Source: Bacteroidales bacterium
Lineage (GTDB): Bacteria; Bacteroidota; Bacteroidia; Bacteroidales; BM520
Assembly: GCA_028701815.1 (NCBI GenBank)
Contig: JAQVPY010000061.1
Span: 1 to 11,097, forward strand
Direction: 5' to 3'
Length of the DNA stretch: 11,097 bases
Shown piece by piece: positions 1 to 5,964 of the stretch; the stretch's first letter is position 1, and each line of letters begins with the position of its first letter. Below the pieces are notes generated by a model. It was given only the letters and a program-made list of their open reading frames with translations, did no database searches and had not been told where the DNA came from. Both the position numbers and the translations under genes were made by a program.

Positions 1-102
1 GATTGCAGCCGCGACCAGACCGTCGAACGTGCCCTTGCGTTCGATCGTCACCGCGAAAAAATCGTGGTTCTCCGCAACCGCGTCAGTCAGCAATACGGCG
101 GC
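1..102 (+). other. Open frame at left edge, in frame with DUF4956 gene
   Basis: These 102 bases are visibly more GC-rich than the sequence that follows. They contain no stop in the reading frame of the DUF4956 gene and read as a charged, helix-like peptide (for example VERALAFDRHREKIVVLRNR). They could be an N-terminal extension of that protein, the end of an upstream gene in another frame (one frame stops at 137-139), or part of an antisense gene. The window edge prevents a decision. Confidence 0.3.
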
Positions 103-732
103 ATGTTCGAAGCAGACAGCTTATGGCAGTTGCTTATGAGATTTGCCTTCAACTTCCTCGTTTGCTGGATAATAATCAGATGTTTTTATTACAGCAAGAG
201 CAAAAGAAAAGACTATTATTTTACCTTTATTCTCTTCAGCGTCACCATATTCCTGCTGATATTTCTTCTCGACAACGTCAAATTACAGATAGGTTTCGCC
301 CTCGGTCTGTTCGCCATATTTGGTATGATTCGATACCGTACGGAAACTGTGCCGATTCGTGAGATGACCTATTTATTTATCATTATAGGTATATCGGTAA
401 TCAACGGCCTGGCAATGACCGTAAGCTATATGGAACTTATAGTTACTAATGCGCTGTTTATTATAACCGTATGGATATTTGAAAACAACCGGTTTCTCAA
501 GCATACATCTGTCAAAATTATCGTATACGACAAGATCGACCTTATCAAAGAAGGAAGGGAAACGGATTTGCTCGCCGATATAAAAGAGCGCACCGGCCTT
601 GACATTATTAAAATTGAAGTCGGTAGCATTGATTTTCTCAAAGACTCCGCCTATATCAAGGTCTATTACAACACAAAGGACAACGGCATCAATACGGTAG
701 ACCATATTACGAGACTGAAGAACTTCAATTAG
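103..732 (+). CDS. DUF4956 family integral membrane protein
   Basis: Multi-pass inner-membrane protein of the DUF4956 family, of unknown biochemical role. From the ATG at 103 it has 209 residues. Five hydrophobic segments lie at about residues 11-29, 38-56, 61-76, 88-106 and 110-126, and a soluble alpha/beta C-terminal domain covers about 130-209. Family hallmarks are the basic loop SKSKRKDYYFTF after the first helix, and the FAIFGMIRYRT stretch followed by IREMTYLF. I chose the ATG at 103 because family members usually begin about ten residues before the first helix. The frame has no stop back to base 1, however, so a GTG at 64 or a start outside the window is possible. DUF4956 genes often sit beside polyphosphate-polymerase (VTC-domain) genes in other genomes; that partner would be off the left edge here. 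A DUF2490 outer-membrane gene follows 12 nt downstream, so the two are probably co-transcribed. Confidence 0.85.
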   Translation: MFEADSLWQLLMRFAFNFLVCWIIIRCFYYSKSKRKDYYFTFILFSVTIFLLIFLLDNVKLQIGFALGLFAIFGMIRYRTETVPIREMTYLFIIIGISVINGLAMTVSYMELIVTNALFIITVWIFENNRFLKHTSVKIIVYDKIDLIKEGRETDLLADIKERTGLDIIKIEVGSIDFLKDSAYIKVYYNTKDNGINTVDHITRLKNFN

Positions 733-744
733 GCCTGTAAAAAG

Positions 745-1419
745 ATGAGAGCAAAACGTATTCTCCTTACATTTGCACTGCTGACCATGACATCACTTGG
801 ATTCAGCCAAAGCAGCGATTTCGGCGCCATCGCCGGATTCGAATATGAGAATGATTTTGCGCGCTTCTGGTCGCTATCCGCCGAAAGCGACATCAAATTT
901 AACAACATGTTTTCTTCATACGACAGATTTAAGATCGGGGCGAGTGTGAACCGTTCATTCTTTAGAAAACATGTGAAGCTAAGTATCGGTGGCGCTTATA
1001 TCAACAAAGACGAGACCACTTATTATGAAAGCAGGTTTAGATTGAACACCTCTCTCTCTGCATCACAAAAGATACGACAATTCAAATTCTCCTACAGAGC
1101 TCGATTTCAAGGCACCTTCCGAGATGAACAAAAAGGCGATTACAGGGTAAATCCGAAATATTATATGAGAAACCGCGCTGAAGCAGAATATACATTCATT
1201 CATAAGCCCATAAAACTCTCCCTGTCGTCAGAATTTTTCTGGAGATTAAACAACCCGACAGGAAATATTATAGACAACGTAAGAACTGTTTTCTCCGTTA
1301 GATATCGTTTCAACGCCGACAACAGTATGACATTCTTCCTTCGCGCCGATAACGAAGTTCAAGTCAACGACCCCGTAAACGCTTATTATATAGGAGTAAC
1401 ATATAGCATCTCACAATAA
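745..1419 (+). CDS. DUF2490 outer-membrane beta-barrel protein
   Basis: Predicted secreted outer-membrane protein of 224 residues. A signal peptide is visible: basic MRAKR, a hydrophobic core to about residue 18, and probable cleavage near GFSQ at residues 19-22. The rest is rich in alternating polar and hydrophobic residues, aromatic strand ends and short turns, and it ends in a terminal strand (YYIGVTYSISQ), as expected of a small beta-barrel. The pattern matches the DUF2490 family, common in Bacteroidetes; its substrate or function is not known. It lies 12 nt after the DUF4956 gene and 8 nt before the next gene, consistent with an operon linking an inner-membrane and an outer-membrane component. 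Other small porin-like families would be the alternative assignment. Confidence 0.82.
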   Translation: MRAKRILLTFALLTMTSLGFSQSSDFGAIAGFEYENDFARFWSLSAESDIKFNNMFSSYDRFKIGASVNRSFFRKHVKLSIGGAYINKDETTYYESRFRLNTSLSASQKIRQFKFSYRARFQGTFRDEQKGDYRVNPKYYMRNRAEAEYTFIHKPIKLSLSSEFFWRLNNPTGNIIDNVRTVFSVRYRFNADNSMTFFLRADNEVQVNDPVNAYYIGVTYSISQ

Positions 1420-1427
1420 AAATTGGC

Positions 1428-2207
1428 ATGACGACAGCAGAAACACTTAATTACTATTACGAAATATTCGACAAGAAGTCTTTTATAGAAGATGACCCAA
1501 TATCCATTCCTCACCTTTTTACAAAGAAAGAGGACATCGAGATTTCAGGCTTCCTCGCCTCTACGATCGCATGGGGAAACCGTAAAGCAATCATTAAGAG
1601 TGCACGCGACCTTATTACAAGAATGGACAACGCTCCTTACGACTTTTTAATAAACGCCCAGAAACACGATATGCAGGCACTCTGCAATTTCTATTACAGG
1701 ACATTTAAGGAGTGTGATCTGAAATATTTCATTACGGCATTAAGCAACATTTATACCCTGCATGGCGGATTGGAAGAAGTCTTTACTGAAGGTTATCGGT
1801 CCGCAGAAAAAGATAAGATAAAGAACTCTATTATTCACTTCAGGGATATCTTCCTTGAATTGGAGCATTTACAACGAGTAACGAAACATCTTGGAGATCC
1901 TGCCAAGGGCTCCGCTGCAAAACGGATAAACATGTTTCTTCGCTGGATGGTCAGAGAAGACAGCAACGGCGTAGATTTCGGATTATGGAAAGATATCAGC
2001 AGCGCGGATCTTATTATCCCGTTAGACGTCCATGTATGTAATATAGGTAAACAGCTGGGACTGATTCCTGAAAACGCCTCAGGGTGGAAAGCGGCAGAAA
2101 TGCTGACATCTATACTTCGAACCCTCGACCCGAAGGACCCTGTGAAATACGACTTCGCACTATTCGGAACAGGCAATGCACAAATAAACTTTAAACATGC
2201 AAAATAA
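1428..2207 (+). CDS. TIGR02757 (DUF2400) family protein, helix-hairpin-helix DNA-glycosylase-like
   Basis: A 259-residue cytosolic protein of the TIGR02757/DUF2400 family, which is distantly related to the HhH-GPD endonuclease III fold. No activity is assigned to the family that I can confirm. Signature stretches seen are SGFLASTIAWGNRKAI (residues 40-55), KHLGDPAKGSAAKRINMFLR (153-172), GVDFGLW (181-187), LIIPLDVHV (195-203) and DPVKYDFALFG (237-247). Length and order fit full-length family members. The last residues (after FALFG) are shorter and more polar than is usual. The start codon lies 8 nt after the DUF2490 stop. The stop overlaps the start of the phosphopantetheinyl transferase gene by 11 nt, which suggests translational coupling. 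Confidence 0.85.
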   Translation: MTTAETLNYYYEIFDKKSFIEDDPISIPHLFTKKEDIEISGFLASTIAWGNRKAIIKSARDLITRMDNAPYDFLINAQKHDMQALCNFYYRTFKECDLKYFITALSNIYTLHGGLEEVFTEGYRSAEKDKIKNSIIHFRDIFLELEHLQRVTKHLGDPAKGSAAKRINMFLRWMVREDSNGVDFGLWKDISSADLIIPLDVHVCNIGKQLGLIPENASGWKAAEMLTSILRTLDPKDPVKYDFALFGTGNAQINFKHAK

Positions 2208-2835
2208 TACGCCCCCACACTATAAACTTTTGATCTCACCAGTAATGGCTGAAGACGAGATAAGACAATTTCTTCTCCCACAAGACATTAAGCTTATCAA
2301 CAGCATCACTAACATAAAATCGCGGGAGCAAACTGCTACAGGACGTTACCTTCTGAGAAACTACTTAAAATCAGTCTTCCCGCATAGCTGTGAGAAACTG
2401 TCGATAGAGAAAGACGACAAAGACAAGCCCTATATAGAAGGTAAATCCGGCTTTTATTTCAACACCTCTCACTCCGACGAACTTGTGGCAGTAGTCATCT
2501 CCGACGCAGAATGCGGCATAGATATCGAAAAGACGGCCAAATACAGAGAAAACATTGCAAGGAGATTCTATCACCCTGTGGAAATTGCAATGCTTGACAG
2601 CATGGAAGAATCGCTGCGGACAGAATACTTCTATAGGACATGGACAATTAAAGAGGCATACCTGAAATACTTGGGAAAAGGGATTCCGGAAGAGATGCAA
2701 ACTTTTTATCTCTCCGAAAAAGGAGTTTTAATAAAAAACGGAATTCCGGATCAAGAAATAGAACTGCATTTCGAGAGACACATCTATAATGAAACACCAT
2801 ATCTGATAACGGTGTGTTTATCCGTAAGTCGCTGA
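2197..2835 (+). CDS. 4'-phosphopantetheinyl transferase, Sfp type
   Basis: Predicted to transfer the 4'-phosphopantetheine arm from coenzyme A to a conserved serine of carrier proteins (acyl, peptidyl or aryl carrier domains), with Mg2+, in the cytosol. The 212 residues show the two-half Sfp layout. The first half contains FNTSHSDELVAVV (88-100), in which the SHS motif is typical of the CoA-binding region. The metal-binding GIDIEK motif (107-112) supplies D109 and E111, and RTWTIKEAYLKYLGKG (147-162) supplies E153 and K157. The length is standard for the Sfp group and longer than AcpS. The ATG at 2197 overlaps the preceding gene by 11 nt; an internal ATG at 2245 is a shorter alternative. No biosynthetic gene cluster is visible nearby, so the carrier protein target cannot be told from context; it may be the housekeeping acyl carrier protein. 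Confidence 0.9.
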   Translation: MQNNTPPHYKLLISPVMAEDEIRQFLLPQDIKLINSITNIKSREQTATGRYLLRNYLKSVFPHSCEKLSIEKDDKDKPYIEGKSGFYFNTSHSDELVAVVISDAECGIDIEKTAKYRENIARRFYHPVEIAMLDSMEESLRTEYFYRTWTIKEAYLKYLGKGIPEEMQTFYLSEKGVLIKNGIPDQEIELHFERHIYNETPYLITVCLSVSR

Positions 2836-2911
2836 TTGAAGAACCGCTACATTCAAATTAAGCCTATAACATATTTTTTCATAACAAGTGAAAAATATTT
2901 ATGTGATTTTA

Positions 2912-2943
2912 TTTGGCAACAATCAAAATAAAAATTATCTTTG
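2912..2943 (+). promoter_or_regulatory. Bacteroidetes-type promoter of ilvE
   Basis: TTTG at 2912-2915 is followed after 20 nt by TATCTTTG at 2936-2943, an exact match to the Bacteroidetes consensus TAnnTTTG at -7. Transcription would begin near 2950, leaving an untranslated leader of about 30 nt before the ilvE ATG at 2980. The 144-nt gap 2836-2979 is AT-rich, and I see no clear terminator for the upstream operon in it. Confidence 0.75.
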
Positions 2944-2979
2944 TAGTCTAAGATATAATTTATTTAAAACATAAATATC

Positions 2980-3993
2980 ATGAATATTGAATGGACAAAA
3001 CTACCTTTCGGCTATTTTAAGACCGATTACAACGTTAGATGTTTTTACAGAAATGGTAAATGGGGTGAAATAGAAGTTTCATCATCGGAATATTTACCTC
3101 TTCACATGGCAGCAACAGTACTTCATTACGGACAGGCTGCTTTTGAAGGAATGAAAGTTTTCATGGGAAAAGATGGACAAGCGAGAGCTTTCAGATGGGA
3201 TGAGAACTGGAAGAGGATCAACAATTCAGCAGATGGCATTTTAATGCCGGAAATTCCAAAAGAGCTGTTTCACGATGCCTTAAAGCAGGTTGTTGATTTA
3301 AACAGACAATATATTCCACCATACGGAACAGGCGCATCATTATATGTTCGTCCATTACTGATAGGTATGGGAGCACAAGTCGGCGTTAAACCGGCCAACG
3401 AATACTGCTTCCTTATTTTTGTAACTCCCGTAGGACCATATTTCAAAGAAGGATTCAAACCGGTAAGAGTACAGATAGTAAGAGATTTCGACAGGGCGGC
3501 ACCATTAGGTACCGGCTGTTATAAAGTCGGCGGAAACTATGCAGCAAGCCTTCGCGCTTCAGAACGCGCACATGAAGAAGGTTTCTCAACAGTGATCTTC
3601 CTTGACGCCAAGGAAAAGAAATATATCGACGAAGCAGGTCCTGCTAATTTCTTCGGAATTAAAGACAACAAATATATCACTCCGGACTCCCACTCCATCC
3701 TTCCTTCAATCACAAACATGAGTTTGAGACAGATTGCTGAAGACCTGGGATTAAAAGTTGAACGTCGTCACGTTCCCGTTGAAGAGTTAGGAACCTTTGT
3801 CGAAGCAGGCGCATGCGGCACAGCAGCCGTCATCTCCCCTATCGGTGAAATCTTAGACAGAGATAATGACACACATTATATCCTCTGCAAAGACGGAAAA
3901 GCGGGTCCGATATGCACAAAAATGTACAACCGCCTCGTAGATATCCAACATGGAGACTATCCGGATAAATACGGCTGGACTGAAATCCTATAA
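2980..3993 (+). CDS. ilvE: Branched-chain amino acid aminotransferase
   Basis: PLP-dependent fold-type IV transaminase that interconverts leucine, isoleucine and valine with their 2-oxo acids, using 2-oxoglutarate/glutamate, in the cytosol. It forms the last step of branched-chain amino acid synthesis. The 337 residues match the long class of BCATs. Visible motifs are LHYGQAAFEGMKVF (48-61), the substrate/cofactor region YVRPLLIGMG (122-131), the PLP-lysine site GCYKVGGNYAASL (K182), DEAGPANFF (217-225), the phosphate-binding turn LPSITNMSLRQIA (241-253) and the late GACGTAAVISPIG (277-289). The start is set by the promoter at 2912-2943. An acidic protein of unknown function follows 18 nt later and is probably in the same transcript. 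Nothing is missing from the catalytic set. Confidence 0.95.
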   Translation: MNIEWTKLPFGYFKTDYNVRCFYRNGKWGEIEVSSSEYLPLHMAATVLHYGQAAFEGMKVFMGKDGQARAFRWDENWKRINNSADGILMPEIPKELFHDALKQVVDLNRQYIPPYGTGASLYVRPLLIGMGAQVGVKPANEYCFLIFVTPVGPYFKEGFKPVRVQIVRDFDRAAPLGTGCYKVGGNYAASLRASERAHEEGFSTVIFLDAKEKKYIDEAGPANFFGIKDNKYITPDSHSILPSITNMSLRQIAEDLGLKVERRHVPVEELGTFVEAGACGTAAVISPIGEILDRDNDTHYILCKDGKAGPICTKMYNRLVDIQHGDYPDKYGWTEIL

Positions 3994-4011
3994 AATAAAT
4001 TATAAGACACA

Positions 4012-4476
4012 ATGAAAGATTTAGAACTCAAAATCGTCCCTAAAGTGGGACTGGGAGAGCTGAAATTCGGCACGTCAATGGATGCCGTAGTCGAATTATT
4101 GGGCAAAGCTGATGAAGTAGAGGAATTTAACGACGACGATTGTTTCAATACCACTATTTTGACTTATAACACACCCGAAATGGATTTATTCTTTGAGGGA
4201 AGCGACAAACTCGTTCTTTCAGGTATCAACCTTGAAAATGAAGAGGCTACGCTATACGACCTTCAAGTGTTTGACATGTCGGAAGAAGAAATAGTCAAAA
4301 TGATGAATGATAACGGCTATTTCGAATTCGACACAAATATCGATGAAGAGTATAACGAAAAATGCCTGTCGTTCGAAGAAGCGAATCTCGACTTTATCTT
4401 TGATGAAGAGGGTTCCTTGATCTCCGTAAGTTTCGGCATCCTCGTCTCCGAAGACGGTCAGATAATAAACTTGTAG
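4012..4476 (+). CDS. Acidic hypothetical protein, possibly BamE-like N-terminal fold
   Basis: I do not recognise this 154-residue protein. It is strikingly acidic: 39 of 154 residues are Asp or Glu, against 8 Lys and no Arg. It has no signal peptide or membrane segment. The N-terminus carries the pattern GLGELKFGTSMDAVVELLGK (13-32), reminiscent of the G-x-L-x-F-G-x-S/T...LLG-x-P/A-D motif found in BamE/SmpA-like domains and in several small bacterial immunity-like families; this is only a resemblance. A second half (about 90-150) repeats the alternation of short strands and acidic turns. It starts 18 nt after ilvE on the same strand, so it is likely co-transcribed. Its 3' end meets the convergent recombinase gene with only 3 nt between the two stop codons. 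No toxin-like partner is visible beside it. Confidence 0.7.
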   Translation: MKDLELKIVPKVGLGELKFGTSMDAVVELLGKADEVEEFNDDDCFNTTILTYNTPEMDLFFEGSDKLVLSGINLENEEATLYDLQVFDMSEEEIVKMMNDNGYFEFDTNIDEEYNEKCLSFEEANLDFIFDEEGSLISVSFGILVSEDGQIINL

Positions 4477-4479
4477 TTC

Positions 4480-5415
4480 TTAAAAAATATCGTTCAACGG
4501 ATGATATCTATTCACAACGCTACGGAGATGTTCCCTGTCGATGTGAGTATATATCTCCGTTGTTAATATTGATTCGTGCCCGAGCATTTCCTGCACAACA
4601 CGTATATCGGCGCCCTTTTGAATCATGTGCGTCGCAAACGAATGTCGGAAAGTGTGCGGGCTTATTTTTTTTGTTACCCCTGCAATGACGGCCTGATTTT
4701 TTACTATCAGAAAAACCATCTCCCGCGTCAGCTTCTTCCCTCTGTTATTGAAAAACAACACATCTCCACAATTTTTTGCAACAGTCACCTTGTTGCGGTC
4801 ACCCTCAATATAAAAACGCAACCGCTTCATCGCCTCGTGACCTATTGGAACCAGACGCTCCTTGCTCCCCTTGCCAAAAACCTTGATAAAACCTGCATCA
4901 AACTCGACATCGGAAAGTCGCATATTAACCAGCTCAGAAACACGTAAGCCACAGCCATACAACATCTCAAGCATAGCCCTGTTACGGTGACCGTTGGGCA
5001 GACTTAAATCGACAGAGTTTAAAATGGCTACCACCTCATCTATACTCAATACATCCGGCAACTTTCTGTCCTTCTGGGGCATGTCTATCAACTCGACAGG
5101 ATTATTCTCAACTACCTTTTCTAATTTTAAATACCTGAAAAATGAACGCAAAGCCGAAATATATCGGGCCTGTGTAGTCTTGTTCCTGCCACAAACTGTT
5201 ATATGAGCCAGATAATCCGTAATAGTCTCCTGAGTAACATCCTTTATGGAGGCTTTGTCACTTATAAAATCCAAAAACGACATCACATCAGATGAATAAG
5301 CCTCGACAGTATTCGCCGATAACCCCCGTTCTACCGTAAGGTAACCGAGATACCCCTTTAAATATGATGCGGATGAATCAGTACCTATTATTTTTTTATT
5401 TGCCATAATCTTCAT
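4480..5415 (-). CDS. xerD: Site-specific tyrosine recombinase, XerD type
   Basis: Tyrosine recombinase of the Xer family, expected to resolve chromosome dimers at dif sites together with a XerC partner and FtsK. An N-terminal SAM-like core-binding domain (SANTVEAYSSDVMSFLDF; residues about 20-110) is followed by the catalytic domain. Catalytic residues, numbered from the ATG at 5415, are R158 (YGCGLRVSEL), K182 (GKGSKERLVP), H254 and R257 (SPHTFRHSFATH), H280 (LGHES) and Y289 (TTEIYTH). Length (311) is normal for XerC/XerD. An ATG at 5442 exists, but it coincides with the promoter's -7 element, so I prefer 5415, which has AGG five bases upstream, or 5406. No attachment sites, cargo or phage genes adjoin it, which favours a housekeeping Xer over an integrase. 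XerC instead of XerD cannot be fully excluded. Confidence 0.88.
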   Translation of the reverse strand: MKIMANKKIIGTDSSASYLKGYLGYLTVERGLSANTVEAYSSDVMSFLDFISDKASIKDVTQETITDYLAHITVCGRNKTTQARYISALRSFFRYLKLEKVVENNPVELIDMPQKDRKLPDVLSIDEVVAILNSVDLSLPNGHRNRAMLEMLYGCGLRVSELVNMRLSDVEFDAGFIKVFGKGSKERLVPIGHEAMKRLRFYIEGDRNKVTVAKNCGDVLFFNNRGKKLTREMVFLIVKNQAVIAGVTKKISPHTFRHSFATHMIQKGADIRVVQEMLGHESILTTEIYTHIDREHLRSVVNRYHPLNDIF

Positions 5416-5441
5416 TTTTACCTGTATGTTTTTTCCGGTCA

Positions 5442-5449
5442 CAAATGTA
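5442..5449 (-). promoter_or_regulatory. -7 element of the xerD promoter
   Basis: On the - strand these bases read TACATTTG, an exact TAnnTTTG match. The upstream -33 box is weak; only a GTTTA-like stretch lies about 20 nt further up, within a very AT-rich tract. Transcription would begin around 5435, giving a short leader before the ATGs at 5415 and 5406, and placing the ATG at 5442 outside the message. Confidence 0.5.
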
Positions 5450-5551
5450 AATAAAATCTAAAATAAACCTAAAAAAAATAAATAAAATTATAACTAAGAT
5501 ATTAATATGAACGTCATAAGTCAAATGGAGAAGATAGAATTACATATCCGG

Positions 5552-5583
5552 AAAAAGAAAAAAGGGTCTCTATGAGACCCTTT
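5552..5583 (-). terminator. Intrinsic terminator of the tRNA operon
   Basis: A perfect 10-bp inverted repeat: AAAGGGTCTC at 5561-5570 and its complement at 5574-5583, with a 3-nt loop. On the - strand the stem runs into a T-rich tract. It begins 2 nt beyond the 3' end of tRNA-Leu, so it should end the tRNA-Gly/tRNA-Leu transcript. Confidence 0.88.
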
Positions 5584-5584
5584 G

Positions 5585-5669
5585 TACCCGGGGTGGGAGT
5601 CGAACCCACACGCCATCAACTGGCAAGGGATTTTAAGTCCCTCGTGTCTACCAATTCCACCACCTGGGC
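5585..5669 (-). tRNA. tRNA-Leu (anticodon TAA)
   Basis: Class II tRNA of 85 nt. The anticodon stem-loop GGGA-CTTAAAA-TCCC gives anticodon TAA, reading UUA (and probably UUG). The D-arm region GGTGGAATTGGTAGACACG is typical of bacterial tRNA-Leu. A long variable arm (GCC...GGC) and a T-arm GTGGG-TTCGACT-CCCAC are present. The acceptor stem shows a terminal G-U pair and an A-C mismatch at 5-68 as I align it. CCA is not encoded: the discriminator A is followed by CAA. It is downstream of tRNA-Gly on the same strand. Confidence 0.93.
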
Positions 5670-5680
5670 AACCTTGGATA

Positions 5681-5713
5681 AAAAAAAAGACCTCTTTGCG
5701 ACGTCTTTTTTTT
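5681..5713 (-). terminator. Symmetric A/T hairpin between the two tRNA genes
   Basis: An 11-bp inverted repeat, AAAAAAAAGAC at 5681-5691 and its complement at 5703-5713, encloses an 11-nt loop. Read on the - strand it looks like a weak intrinsic terminator just after tRNA-Gly, and it could lower tRNA-Leu readthrough or act as a processing site. The stem is almost all A-T, so the terminator call is tentative. Confidence 0.4.
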
Positions 5714-5788
5714 GGAGCGGAAAACGAGACTCGAACTCGCGACCCCAACCTTGGCAAGGTTGTGCTCTACCAACTGAGCTACTTCCGC
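5713..5788 (-). tRNA. tRNA-Gly (anticodon GCC)
   Basis: Standard class I tRNA of 76 nt including an encoded CCA (5713-5715). The acceptor stem GCGGAAG pairs with TTTCCGC with a final G-U, and the discriminator is T. The D-arm is AGCTCAGTTGGTAGAGC, the anticodon stem-loop is CAACC-TTGCCAA-GGTTG with anticodon GCC, and the T-loop is TTCGAGT. It is the first gene of a two-tRNA transcript and is followed by tRNA-Leu 43 nt later. The last A of the CCA merges into a run of A, so CCA may be coincidental or genuine. Confidence 0.95.
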
Positions 5789-5825
5789 GTCTTTCAGAAA
5801 ACATATCGTTTTCAGAATTGCGTTG

Positions 5826-5855
5826 CAAAGATATTACTTTTTTTTTATATGCAAA
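5826..5855 (-). promoter_or_regulatory. Promoter of the tRNA-Gly/tRNA-Leu operon
   Basis: Reading on the - strand, TTTG (complement of 5852-5855) is followed after 18 nt by TATCTTTG (complement of 5826-5833). Both boxes match the Bacteroidetes consensus exactly. Transcription would start near 5819, about 30 nt before the tRNA-Gly 5' end at 5788. Confidence 0.75.
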
Positions 5856-5896
5856 CAGTTTCACAATTTTTTTTTATAAAAAGTAAAAAAAAACGG

Positions 5897-5926
5897 TGTT
5901 CAACTAATGAAGATTAATTATATTTG
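5897..5926 (+). promoter_or_regulatory. Promoter of the gatE-gatD operon
   Basis: TATATTTG at 5919-5926 is an exact TAnnTTTG -7 box. Upstream by 18 nt is only a partial -33 element (TGTT at 5897-5900). Predicted start of transcription is around 5932, giving a leader of about 32 nt to the ATG at 5965. It diverges from the tRNA promoter, with about 40 nt between the boxes. Confidence 0.6.
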
Positions 5927-5964
5927 CATCTTTAATTAATAAAAAACAAGGTAAAACCGTCTAT

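Noticed and set aside
1..123. Antisense frame at the left edge that reads as a plausible peptide (for example FFAVTIERKGTFDG)
   Set aside because: It is closed by a stop just right of the GC-rich stretch and has no ATG start inside the window; it may mirror GC-rich coding on the + strand. It cannot be decided from the visible bases.
3..362. A 119-residue frame on the + strand overlapping the DUF4956 gene
   Set aside because: It is Arg/Pro/Gln-rich, matches no family I know, and lies out of frame over the well-supported DUF4956 membrane protein.
4480..4536. Possible hairpin (ATATC...GATAT) between the acidic protein gene and xerD
   Set aside because: The stem is only about five A/T-rich base pairs with no following T-run, so it is not supportable as a terminator.
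4480..5415. Phage or integrative-element integrase marking an island
   Set aside because: Length, motifs and neighbours fit a housekeeping Xer recombinase. Although tRNA genes are nearby, I see no direct repeat of a tRNA 3' end and no mobile-element genes.
5521..5886. Several short protein frames across the tRNA region (with GGIGRHEGLK- and SSVGRAQPC-like peptides)
   Set aside because: These are the well-known spurious translations of tRNA-Leu and tRNA-Gly genes.
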